Positions 27,675 to 39,384 of a DNA stretch of 64,000 bases are shown piece by piece; within the stretch, counting starts at the first letter, position 1; each line of letters begins with the position of its first letter. The stretch lies in NCBI GenBank assembly GCA_032173965.1, contig JAVUNC010000025.1:14646001-14710000 (forward strand), written 5' to 3'. The translations under genes were made by a program, and so were the position numbers. The notes under the pieces are model-generated. The model saw nothing but the letters and a program-made list of their open reading frames with translations, was not told the origin of the DNA and ran no database searches. This DNA is from Sitta carolinensis (lineage: Eukaryota; Chordata; Aves; Passeriformes; Sittidae).

Positions 27675-30600
27675 ATCAAGCATTGAACAATTGTAAAGCT
27701 TTGTTCCCTGTAGTGCAGCACATGTTAGCACATGTGGCCCAAGTTTCTTGGTTTGGGCTTCTAAATACAGCAATAAGATAAAAAGAAGAACAGCAACATT
27801 AACTTCTTTCTGACTTGGCTGGTTTTAATTCCTCAATGTGTAATTGAGGAAGACAGGGAGGGGAAGTTTGAGGTTAACTGAGTTAGTGCTGCTGAAATTA
27901 GTACCTGGCAAGGAGGAGAAAGGGAGAAACATTTACCCGTTGTTTAAATGCCTTTTAGTTCATTTTATGTAAAACTGTTCCTCGGATGTGCCTCGACCTG
28001 GAGGGGTTCTGTTTGTTTTATTCATTAGTCCTGTGGGAGATCCAGAGCCAATGACTGATTTTATGGATTTTTTTAGTGGTTGACAGCAAAGCAACGGAAT
28101 TCAAAATCTGTATCATGCTGTAGAAACAAACATAACCAGAGCAGCTGCATTCAGGCATGCATTCATTGATAGGAAGACAGCTACACTGGGGAGAAATTGG
28201 TGCCAGTTTAGCTGCTGAAGAAAAAAAAACCAAACCAAACAGAACCACAGCTAGTTTGACTATTCAAGCACTGTTCCTGGCACTACACAGAAAGAAGATT
28301 AAGAAGATTTGGATCTTTCTTTTCTCTCAATGTGGAAAATGAACATGAACAGTTATTTTTTTATTTACCACTTTATAATTGACTAACCAGTATGTTCTCA
28401 TGCTCTGGAAGAAAATGTCTTTCAGAACAGGTCTTCACTAAAGTCATAAAATGCAGGTGTGCTATGGTCAGACTAGCTGTACTTTATCCTGGTGACATTT
28501 CACAGGATTTCCTAGTTTATCAGCACTCAGCTTTGGTTTTGTTCACTCTTCCACAACTTTCCAGATTTACTATTTTTTTATATCCTACTTGAAGATCCTA
28601 ACACAGATTCCCTACAGATGAAAAGACTTACTTATCAAAAGACACTACTTTCTTGAGCAATACATAAATAGACAGTAAACCTCAGTGCTGTTACTGAATC
28701 AAAGCACTGAGCAAACCTCCAAGAGGGACTGGACTATTGTCTGGATAACTACAGCATTCAGGACTGACACAGTGAAGGCTGAAAAGCAGCTTAGCAAGGG
28801 CCCTTGCAAGCACGTGATTCAGGGCTTAACCTGCTCATCAGAAGCATGAAATCCAGTTATTATGCTTCTGTCAGCTGAAGGGTTTCATCCCCTGAGACTT
28901 CTCTAACACTTCAGGAAGTCTTCCACTGACACCTACTGGTTTCAGAGAAGGCCAGGAGTAAAAGAAGTATAAGAAATAATTACACAGGTGATTTCATTAG
29001 ATATCAGCACATTTTGATGATGCTAAAGGAAAAATCTTAAAGGCTGAGGCAGTTTTGATTGGTTTTCCTTCCGGCCCTTTAGAACTTTATTGCCATAATT
29101 TATACCATATTTCTTTTCTGCTAAACTCAGAACTGCCCTATCACTCACCTTTTTAATTTTCTGCACTCTGATTCATCCATTGCACTGTTTCTAATTGCTT
29201 CAGTTTAGACTAGAACAAAAAAGAATAGTTGCCCAAATATCTTTGCAAGATCATATACAAAGGTAGATGTAGAAAATAGTTGTTACATATAATGAAGATT
29301 ATTACACAAGAGGTCAAATGTTGCTCTAATAGGGCAGAGAGAAACTGAGATTCAGTGAATTACAGCAAAGGGACTCCTGGTTTGAATGCTCAGTGATGCA
29401 AAGGAAGAACTGCCACTCTGTGAGGAGCTAGCAGGATTCAATCACTCTGTTCAAGATTAAAACTGCAGCTTCTTTTCCTGAGAGGAAACCTCTTGTTCAC
29501 TGAATGGTGAAGCACTTACACATTATTAAATATCACAATAAGAGGACAGCTTAGTTCTGTGCCTACATGTCTATAATCTTATTTTCTCTCCATTATTAGA
29601 TTTCAGAAATTCTACTAGATACTTTAACATCTACTAATGTTATTTTTTTTTTAAAAAAAAGTGATGTATAAAAACCTTATGTTCTGCCCCCCCTCCAAGG
29701 AGGGTTTCCCTAAACATAGGGAGGACTACACCTGATCCATCCTTTTTTCCAAGAGGAAAAGTTCAATTGTAGACTGTCAGTAGTAAGTAATGCATGCAAA
29801 TGACTCAAATTTCAATTATTGTTTTTCATGCAAATCCAGCAAGTTGATATTAGGACAGTATATGTGCCCAGACTCCTCTGGAAACAGACTGCTCTTCAGA
29901 TCTGAAGAGTCTTATGGGGCATTTGATTTTTATATCAAGAGCTGACAAATCTCTCATGAACTCCTTTAGATAATTCTGGGATGTTTATCATGATTCCTTT
30001 TCACCACTTTGGCAGAAGACAAAATGTCATGTTCTTCCCCTTTATCTCTAAAATATTTATAAAAGCTTGCACAAAAATCAATCTCTGAATAGCCTAGATA
30101 AAATTTGCATGTGCATGAGCTATAAATATTCCACACTGTGCTCTGATCCATCGTACATTCATGCCAGTTTGACTATCCCACAGTAACACATCGTGAATTC
30201 TCTCTCTGTAGACAAGTAGAGACACGCAGAGCACTGTTAGTCATCTTTCTGCTTACCTTAATGAAAGCTAATGAGCCTGAGTCACAAGCCAGTATCTGAA
30301 CTGCAGAATCATCCAAAAAGCTCAGGGTATGGATTGTACAGTGTACACGCTAAATATGCTGGAAACAACAATTCCAAAGAGATAAAAGATCTTACATGCA
30401 GTCTTGTTAGAGTTGCATTTACAAGAAAAAGAGATGTGTAAAAAAGGAACCACAAGGTCTAATCCTTTGGCCTTCCTTCAAGACCTGATATTTAAAAAAC
30501 TTCCAGAACTCTATTTAGTTGTTTCTGTTCTATCCCATCTACCTTGTTGTTGCTACAAGGGTTGATAGTATTTGAATATTATTTGTTTCTTTCCAGAGCA

Positions 30601-33600
30601 GTACTGGCTTTCTGCATGAAAACCTGTACACTTTTCCTGAGTCTCTGTATCTCATCCCTTTGTCCTGAGCCTTTGGAGCCTGTGATAATGCATAAAATAG
30701 AGTAAAATGTGGACTAGGAGTAAAAAGCTGTGCAATTGAATTTGGTGGTTTTTTGGTCCAAGGGTTGCTACAAGATTCGGAACAATTTTTAAAATTAAAT
30801 TTTCAGTAAAATTCAGTTCTGATGAAAACTGCTGAATGAACTGTTGATGAGACTAATGATTAACATAAAAAAATCCAAAGAAACCTCTGTGGTAGGTTTC
30901 AAACAAAAAAAAAAACAAACCTCTATGGCAGGCTGTTGCCATTCAAAGATCTTTCCACGTTTTAATATATTAAAGGTTTCTTACTGATTAAAAATATATG
31001 GACAGTTTTCTGCACACACTCCAGCCAGGAAATATGAAGATTCAGCCTCATGCAAACTCCTTGCTCTTGGACAGTCCTTTCTGGAGGTATGCCACTGAGC
31101 AGTTGTTACTCAACTTAGACAAAGCTCTTCTGCTGTCAGCTGTGCCGTGTTCATCATTGCCTTTCATTTTCATTTCTACAGATTGTCAAAATCACACAGG
31201 CTCCCTGGCTCATTGCTAAAGAGAGCAATTTCACCAGGGTCAGATCCTCAGAGCAAATCCACAGCATTGTCTCTGGCTCCATGCAGAACAGGGGCCCAAG
31301 AAGCTGTCAGCAACAGAGTGGTCCCGTTTTGGAGTGAGGAGAGGAAAATAAACTAAGAATACAAAAGGATGAGATGGGGAAATGGGCTGGGACTGACAGC
31401 TCCAGGATGACCTGAGAGGGGTCCTGTGCCATAGGCATGAGGGAAGAGGCTCCAGGGGGCTGGCCAGGCCAGACAGGGATAGCTCTGCCCTCAGATCTGG
31501 GCAGCTCCTCTGTGCTTCCCTTCTACACCAGTGGAAGAAACCTTTCCTTGTGCATCTTCCTCTCCAGTCACTGGAGGGAGAGGCAGGCTGTGCAGCACTG
31601 CTGCTGGGAGCCTGGGGCAAATACCACCCTCTGTCCAGCAGCATTGCTTCCAGCAGCAGCCTGGTGTGCCTCTAGCAAAGAGAGACAGAGGACAATAGGT
31701 CTGACCCTTCAGAAATCCAGCACAGCCCATTCAGACAATGCTCTGCTTATTCTCTAAGCAGCTGCTGTCTCAGGTTTCTCTGCTATGGGTTGCTCCTACA
31801 GAAACTGTTGTCAACAATAAAGCAAAGGGTGAGCACTAGATCTCCATGGTGTCAAACATAATGTCAGGGAGTGCCCATGTCTGACTTTAAATACTTCATT
31901 TCTCTGTAGCACCACCAAGGAAATGAGCTAATACTGACAAATAAATAAAACCTTGTAATGTGTTATAAGCAGAGAGTCCAGAAGAGCTCATGCTCTAAAT
32001 AAATTGAGAGGAAAGAAAACTATAAAAAAATTATTAACCCACTAGATTACAGGCTCCTGTTTCAGTTTGGCTCCAGGAAAATCACACCTTTTGTATTGTG
32101 ACAGAAGATTTGCTTATTCTGCCACATTTGTGCTTTTCCAAAACCTAGAGATGATCAATTGGATTTTGACTATAGCAATGTCATTCTCAGCACAGTTCAC
32201 TTACCCAAGTAGCTCCTCTGCCTCAAGGATTTTGTGATTTCTCCCTTCCCTTCTCCTCTTCCCTTTTCTTGCCTATTAATGTTGGACATTAATGTGCAAT
32301 TATTTCACAAAAAAATACATAGGAACTACTTTTTTGCCCCCTCAGTTATCACTGAATTTCTATCATGACTACCATCACATCAGAGAGTACAGAACCAGAG
32401 TGAAATTTTCAGCTACAATATTTTAGTTGTGTTGCACATGCAAATCACTGCCCTAAGTGCCTAAGAATAAAACCAAAGAGAATTTATCTCAGATAAAGGA
32501 TTTTAAATATTATAACTCATCATAGTGAAAAAATCAAAAGGAAAAAAATAGCAAGCTGCCTGGTAAGTCAGATAAGAAATACCACTCAGAGGCAACCATC
32601 AAAGTGAAAGGTGGAAAAATAGTTCACCAGGAGGTTACAGAATTTCTTTTCCTAAAATTTTTAAGGATTTTAACATTAGGGCTGAAAAGTTCAAAGCCTG
32701 GGGCTTTGGAGGGGTTGGTTTTGTTTGGGGAGATTGTGTGTGGATTTTTATCTTTTCTTAAATAATGTTTTTAACAAAGTGCTAAGCTATAACCCGATAT
32801 TTGGTGTCAGTTTGTGTTACTCATAATTAGAGAAAACCTGGGAAAGAACTCTTCCATCTTTCCTAAGCAGCTGTCTGCCCTTCTCTCCTGACCACACAGA
32901 GGTATTTCAGCAAGTGGAAATGTAAGTGTGGCACGTGCTGCTGCTGTCTTGGAGGCTGGGGACACTGCAGGAAGAGAGAGGGCTGGTTTGCTGCTATGCA
33001 GTGAATTAAAAGGCACAAAGTCACAGTAGGAGCACCGGGACACATCCAAGGGCTTCTCTCACCAGCAGGGCCAGAGACAGAACTGGGAATGCACTAAAGA
33101 TAAAATCACACAGCTCCTGTAGCCATGCAGTTTAATTTGCTGGCCAGTGAAGAAAAATTGAAGGAAACAACAAACACACAGAGAGACACACACTCGCGAC
33201 CCTAATTTAAATGAATAAATGAAAACAGTGACTGAATATCCTGCTCCTGAATCAATTAATATCAATAGTTGCAATTCACCTTTTTCCCCAGTGCTATTTC
33301 TTCCAGTCTTTTGGCCTATGTGTGTGCAGATGGTTTGCAGAGGTGTGCAATTTCTTGTTTCTCCTTTCTCCATTAACATGGTGAAGCTTATAGAATGAAA
33401 TTATGTCAGTTCGAATCACAGAGCAGACTGGAAATCAACTTTTTATACAGGCATCACTCTTAACACTTGTATTTTCTGTTCTTTTTTGCTTACCTGTGTA
33501 CAACGGGAGAAGGAGTGAAATGAGGAAGAAATTGGCCATTCCCTTTGAGACCATGAGTGATTAAATTTTAAAAAAATTTATACTGTAAATCCATGAAGTG

Positions 33601-36133
33601 TGTTATGCTTTCAATAAAGTGTGAGCAAGGGGCAAGACAAGAAGCTGACCTTAGAACACGTTGCATTTCTTGAAAGCAGCTGTTAGCTCAGAAAGACATA
33701 ATTAATAGAGATAACCCAAGAGCCCCTAGCTAAGGAATACAAAAGTTTAACTAATACACTTAGAATCTCATAGTTATCCATTGCCAAGTCTGAGTAATAA
33801 ATCTGGGTGAGAGAAAGAAGGGGGTCCCTTAGACAACCTGTGCTGGATTCCTCTGCTGTGGGAACTTTTTACTCAAGAGTGCTGCTGGCTTCACTTCAAA
33901 GTGCTTTGTGCCTAAGATTAAACTTTTCACAACAAGCCTTTTAGGTAGATAATATACTGTGGCAGTTTTTTACTTTGTGAATATACTTGTTTAAAACCAA
34001 GGCTGGTAGGAAGTTCAACCGTTTAATCAAAGGGCAAAGATTGACATCACTGCTAGTTAGTACAGTTTTCTATTAAGCATTGTACCAGAGTTGCTAATTG
34101 CTCTCACAAAAGCTGTACTGATTCAAATTGTTTCTGGGGAAAAGGCTTCCTGGGAAAAAATGTTTCAAAATTACAAGATCAAGCTGTTTTCCTGATATAA
34201 TACTGTGCTTTGCCTCTTCTGTTTTCACCTATCCCTTCTACCTTTCACTCTGGCCTCTCAGCTCAGAGGCAGAGGAGAAATTGAAGTTATTGACTGAGGT
34301 GGGAAGCAGACAGCTTTTGTGGCAAGTTCATTAACTGTGTGGCAGGTGATACTTCCTAAAATCCAACGGAGGCATGTTGGAGGTACACGAGACTAACAAC
34401 CTCTGCTATTTGCTTGATCATTTCCAGTTTCTGGTGTACTTGCCCTTCTACTGGAATGGCTGTTTCAGTCCAGCATGATCTCTACCTTCTCTGTTAGCAG
34501 CCACAGTCCAGCAAACATCACTGCTAAATTCTCTAGAAAATGCCCTCCATAAACAAGCTGGCATCTCAAAAGGATGAAAACCTGGCTGTAAGTACCACAG
34601 TGAGGGACAAAGTGCCAAATTCTCTTAAACATTTCTCTCATCTACATGAAATATCAGGCTTTATCCAGGCCTCACTGGCCTAGCTATTTCTTAGTTTACT
34701 AACCCCCAGATGGTTCCAGTAAATTCCATCCCTAATTTCTATGAATCCAGTATCTAACTCTCACTCCTGTGTTTGGCTTTGAGTGCTGATGAGATTGTCA
34801 GCACTTCCTTCAGGGCAGCAACTCCAGATAAGACAAGGGACTTCTGCAAAATGAATGTGCTTCAGTGATCAAATTCACTCCATCCCACCCATCATAAGGG
34901 GCCCTCCAGCTACAGCTGCCTGTGTGTGAAGTCTGCAGCACACAGAGAGAAGGCAGCTTCTTCTACAAAATATTTCCAACGTGCTGCTGGACCAGACACT
35001 GAATGTACAGTTCTTACAGAGAAGCTGACCAATGGTGATTTTTGTCCCACAGAGCACTAGCTTGCAAGATGCTGCTTTCCTGTTTATTTAACACAACATT
35101 TCCACATGATGGTGGGAGGGTAAACACTGGCATAAGGCTCCAAGTTTTGCAATACATAGTAAATGTGTTTTACAAGTACACAGCAAACACAAGGGACTGG
35201 GCTTTTGAAAAGAAGAGAGAGGTGATTTTGCTTAAGCCTCTTTCATCTTCCTAAAACCAATCCACCCAGAAAGATAATGCAAAATTACCTTTTCATCCAC
35301 TTGGAGACTCTTTTTCTTACTTTATTCAGCTTGCTTTCATGCTGCTCTAATATTTTGCTATTAAATCATTTGGTAATAGCTCATGGTTTGCTACAAACTC
35401 CTCCTAGAAACACAAGAACTTGTTAAACTGTTCAGTTTTAGCTACACCAGCCAAGTGTGAAGGTATGAACCCTTTGACAAGTTCTACAACCATAACCTCT
35501 GACACATCTGATTCATCTCTTTTGATGACTCTCATGGAATCTGTCAGTTCCCTCCTCTTTCCTTTTAAATGCTTTCAACTTTAGCATTTCCAGTGGAATA
35601 GAAAATCTAACACAAGTCACAGGTGACTGTGGTTGTCTGTTGTTAGGGCAGAAAAATTCAGGCTTTGCTGGAAGCAGAGGGATGCTGGACAAAAAGTTAT
35701 CTGAAAATCTTTTAATCTTCCTTGCTCTCTCATTTTCAGCTGGGAATTGATTTCTTTCTATTATGGAACAAGTTTGTTTCCTGGCAGAGTACCATCATCT
35801 CTGTTTTATTTTCTCTGAAGGCTTAAGATTTAAGTGTCCAGAGGTGAAAAGTTTAAGATTTGTTCTGTAAGCCATTTCCACAACTAAGGCATGAGCCAGG
35901 CTCCTTGCCTGACAGTTCCTTTCCATAGTGAAAGGGATTGTTGCAGCACACACTTAAAAGAAAGAGGAAAGATAAAATCTACTTTAAAAAGGGAAAAATT
36001 TAGATGACTTGTTGGCTTCTGAAAACCAATCCCACCATATTTTTCACCTCTATAGTCTATAATACAAGAAAACAAGTTCCTTCTCTGATTTGATACCAAG
36101 GACAACTTTCAGGCCCAAGAACAAAAACAACAG
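27675..36133. other. Intergenic, nothing coding recognised
   Basis: About 8.5 kb of mainly unique sequence. It contains octamer motifs at 29794, 29828, 30103 and 32438, and a moderately GC-rich patch at 31380-31720 with chance open frames on both strands. No transposon could be named. Confidence 0.65.
29794..29835 (+). promoter_or_regulatory. Two ATGCAAAT octamers in direct orientation
   Basis: Exact octamers at 29794-29801 and 29828-29835, 34 bp apart, with TTCAATTATT between them. Possible POU-factor element; unproven. Confidence 0.3.
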
Positions 36134-36410
36134 TGATGTGAGAAGAGAAAAAAAAAAAGAGGATGGAGCTCCATAACCTGAAGCTATGGTTGGACAATTG
36201 ATTCCAATATGCCAATGGAGCAGAACTTATGAAAGTGTGAGACCTTGTGATTGGTCATCCATTTTTGTGACCATTTTGGTGCATCTTGGGTGAGGTCCAG
36301 CTGCACTCTTGTGCTGCCCAGATGTACCCATTGAGGCCTTTTAATAAATACCCATTTTATCCTTTTGCTCTGTCCAGTCTCTGCTCCAGGGCAGCGTCCT
36401 GAAGGCATCA
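36134..36410 (+). mobile_element. Solo LTR candidate of an endogenous retrovirus
   Basis: A 277-bp element with matching short inverted termini TGATG...CATCA, a polyadenylation signal AATAAA at 36343-36348 about 60 bp before the end, and T-rich/CTCTGTCC sequence after it, as in an LTR R-U5 region. No primer-binding site or gag/pol frame follows, so it is a solo LTR or a fragment. Flanks share only three bases (CAG), so the target duplication is not convincing. The + orientation is inferred from the poly(A) signal. Confidence 0.6.
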
Positions 36411-36439
36411 CAGCCCATAGAGAAAGCAAGACAATGACA

Positions 36440-36755
36440 AACTGGTGGAGAAAGTCCAGCAAAGGAGCACTAAATCTGCTGAGAAGCACAGGCCAGACCA
36501 GAAGGAGCTTTTTTGTGTTGCTCAGAGATTAGACCACTGATGAGAGGCAGGAATAGTAGGTTGAATATAAGGAAAAAAATCTACATAGAAAGCATGGTTC
36601 AGCACTGAAGTAACATGCATAGAGAGGTTGTGAAAACTCCATGCTTGGAAGTGTTGTCACCTTCACTGGATGTGGTGCTGAGCATCCAATCAAAATATAT
36701 TAATCCAACACGGAATAAGGCTGGACTGGGTGACTCCAGAGCTCAACTTTTACTG
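36440..36755 (+). mobile_element. Degraded CR1 LINE fragment
   Basis: Forward CR1 landmarks appear in order though diverged: GGAGAAAGTCCAGCAAAGG, then AGAGAGGTTGTGAAAACTCC, CTTGGAAGTGTTG and GGCTGGACTGGGTGACTCCA. Internal parts are missing or scrambled, so this is an old copy. It directly follows the LTR candidate at 36134-36410. Boundaries are approximate. Confidence 0.65.
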
Positions 36756-37439
36756 TATTTCCAGGAAGGTCTTTAAGCTTGCAAGTGAAACACTGTAAAG
36801 TCAGGAAATACCTTGCTGTGCCTCCCCTCCTGTTCTGATCTGTACATTCAAGCTGCACACTGCAGGTGGCAGAGAAGCAACAGCAAAGATGAGCAAGCAC
36901 GGTTGTTGTAGTCACAGTGCCTGAAGAATGTGAGGCAAGGTCTGTAGGAAGAGGTAATCTCTTTTATTAGGCTGACTGATAAGTTACAAGAACTTGGATG
37001 GGATTTCGGGCACACAAATTCTTCTTCGGCCTGAAAATAGAAGCAGCCCACTTCAGTGCTAAACACAGGTTGAAAATGGTTACTCTGAATTTAGCTAGCT
37101 ATATTTATCACTTAGACCATCTGAGAAAAACCCCCACATAATTGGCACTTGTGGAGTGAAAGATTTGTAACTAAATTTTCATCTCTCCTCCTGATATACC
37201 TCCTGAGGGAGGCAGAGGGATATTTTTGCCTGTAGAAGATGAGGGTGGAAGGGTTTAAAAGCGTGACAAAGCAGCTCAGTACAGCTGAGCATAGCTTCAC
37301 AAGAGTCAAGGAGGCTTGGGATGCACATAGCAAAGGACATACATGTGCCAAGCTCAGTTTTTGGATAAGGACACTGAGCAGGGTATGTCATGTCAGTCAC
37401 TGAGGGTTATGCTCAGCTTTTCCTGCTGCAGCAAAATTT

Positions 37440-38040
37440 CATGCATCACCCTTCAGACTGGCACAAAGGCTTCATCCCATGTGGTTCACCCTCCTGAAGT
37501 TCCCACCTGTGTCCCTTCAGCCACTTTGGCCACAGGAGCCTGTGGATCAGCACTGAGGTGCTCCCTGATTCTCCTGCTGCCAGCACAGCCAGCAGAGCCT
37601 CGTGGACACGCTCCCCACATCCCCCCCATCCCCACAGACACTGTCTGAGCCTCCCCATCCCCAGGGCTCCCCTGGCACTGGGACAAGCTCCTGGGCTTGA
37701 TGTTTCCTCGGTCATTCTGCCTGGGACACAGGGCCAGACCCCGGCTTGCTTTCAGACTGGCTCTGTCAGGCACTGTCTGTACCCCACTGCCCTCTGCCAG
37801 GGCCCCCAAACCTTCCACAGGCTCTCCTTGCTCCTGCACAAGAGGCAGACTCCAGCCACAAGCCACCCTGGAGGCTGCTAAGATGCACAATGTCCTCAGC
37901 CAGGGTTTGGGACAGCCTCTTCCCAGTGCCTTGTTCACTGCTGCTTCTTTCAGCAGCACAATTCCCCTTGCAAGTCCTGCCCCAGCCTCCCTGTCAACAC
38001 GGGGGAGCAGAGCACTTTGCCATCACCTCCATGAAGTTTA
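37440..38040. other. GC-rich island in an AT-rich gene desert
   Basis: The composition is clearly richer in C and G than its flanks and holds overlapping open frames on both strands (for example 37486-37959 minus and 37746-38213 plus). CpG is not enriched, so it is not a typical CpG island. I recognise no protein, repeat family or splice pattern. It could be a degraded repeat, a noncoding-RNA exon or a local GC fluctuation. Confidence 0.5.
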
Positions 38041-39346
38041 GGCTTCATCTGGTTCTAAAGAGATCCTGTGACCCAGATATTACAAACAATAAGATTCTGA
38101 AGGACCAAGACCTTACATCTGGGGCTGGGATCCACCCCATAACTTTGCATTCTTTCAGCCAGCTTCTACAGAGTGTGAGTGTGTGTATCACACCAAAGCA
38201 CAGCAAGGGATGAATTGTAATGGAGAGCAAAGAATTCCAAAAGAACACGTAAAGACAGCAGAAAACCTAACTTAAATCATTCAGATCTAAGGACAATAAT
38301 GCAATCAATGGGAGCTGGGCTTCCTCACCCCTGTGCTCAGAGGAGTACCTGTTTGGGAACACAGAGCAGCCCCAGCCCTGTGGGCAGGATTCACATCAGC
38401 TCTGCTCCCGTGGCTTCCACCAGCTAATAGTGCTGGGAGCAGAGATGATGACCATGGCCTCTGCTCTCAAAGACTTGTCTGAACAGGGGGTCAAGCTGTT
38501 TTGGTGGTGTCTACATGCTTGTGGCTTTGCTGAGAGGCAGAGATGACCTTACCATTGGTACTTACCTTTGTCAAACAGAGAGGATGTACAGAACACCCTC
38601 TGTTCTATTACTGCAGTGACATGCAGAACAATTTCCAGATGAGATCACTCACAGTAACAGCTGTATGTGACTGCAAGAGACAAAAGTGACTGCAGATTTT
38701 TAAAGCTCTCCCTGCTCTGCAAACACAATTTTCAGCAAGCTGGGGATTGGCCACATGCTAAAAATCCTTGAAGAAGTTATTTCTCAACATTTTAAAACAT
38801 CACTGTTTTCCCTTTGTACATTATTTTTCATCACTTATCTAGGAAGCATGTTTCTGTGTATTCGCAGTCTGTTGCTGCCATAAATGCTGAGTTTCTATTA
38901 TTTCCAACAATCACAATAGCTATTTGGAGTCTATAAAACATGCAGAAGTACCTAGGCAGTTCATTATAAAGTTAAACACAACTGTTCTCAGAGTAAAAAA
39001 AGTGTTGGGTTTTGTTTTGTTTTTGTTTTTTCAAAATATCACTCTCTAGAGGAATTTTCACAAGCATTCCCCTCTCATCTTTTCTTGGCATGTAGAAATT
39101 AGAGCATGTTACATTTCTCTCCTAGGTTACTTCTGTTTTAAACAGACAGTGATTGCAGTGTGGGTATAGTGCTGAAGAACAACACAGGCTGTGGGAAAAC
39201 CATGCATTTTAAAAATAGTTGCTTTTAGACATGCACAGGAAAAAGCATGTGAAAAATTTGGACTAACCCTGTAGTGTACTGTGGAGAATTACACAGTTCA
39301 TATTCATATTATGTTCTTATTACAGAACATAACATATTCAATTTAT

Positions 39347-39351
<5 letters not shown>

Positions 39352-39381
<30 letters not shown>
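39352..39381. repeat. Poly(T), 30 nt
   Basis: Uninterrupted T run. Confidence 0.95.

Positions 39382-39384
<3 letters not shown>

Noticed and set aside
37486..37959. A 157-codon minus-strand open frame.
   Set aside because: The GC-rich patch is open on both strands at once, which points to base composition rather than coding.
38566..38610. A 45-bp minus-strand segment bounded by GCAG and GTAAGT, open in one frame.
   Set aside because: Short AG/GTAAGT pairs occur by chance; no neighbouring exon or known protein supports it.
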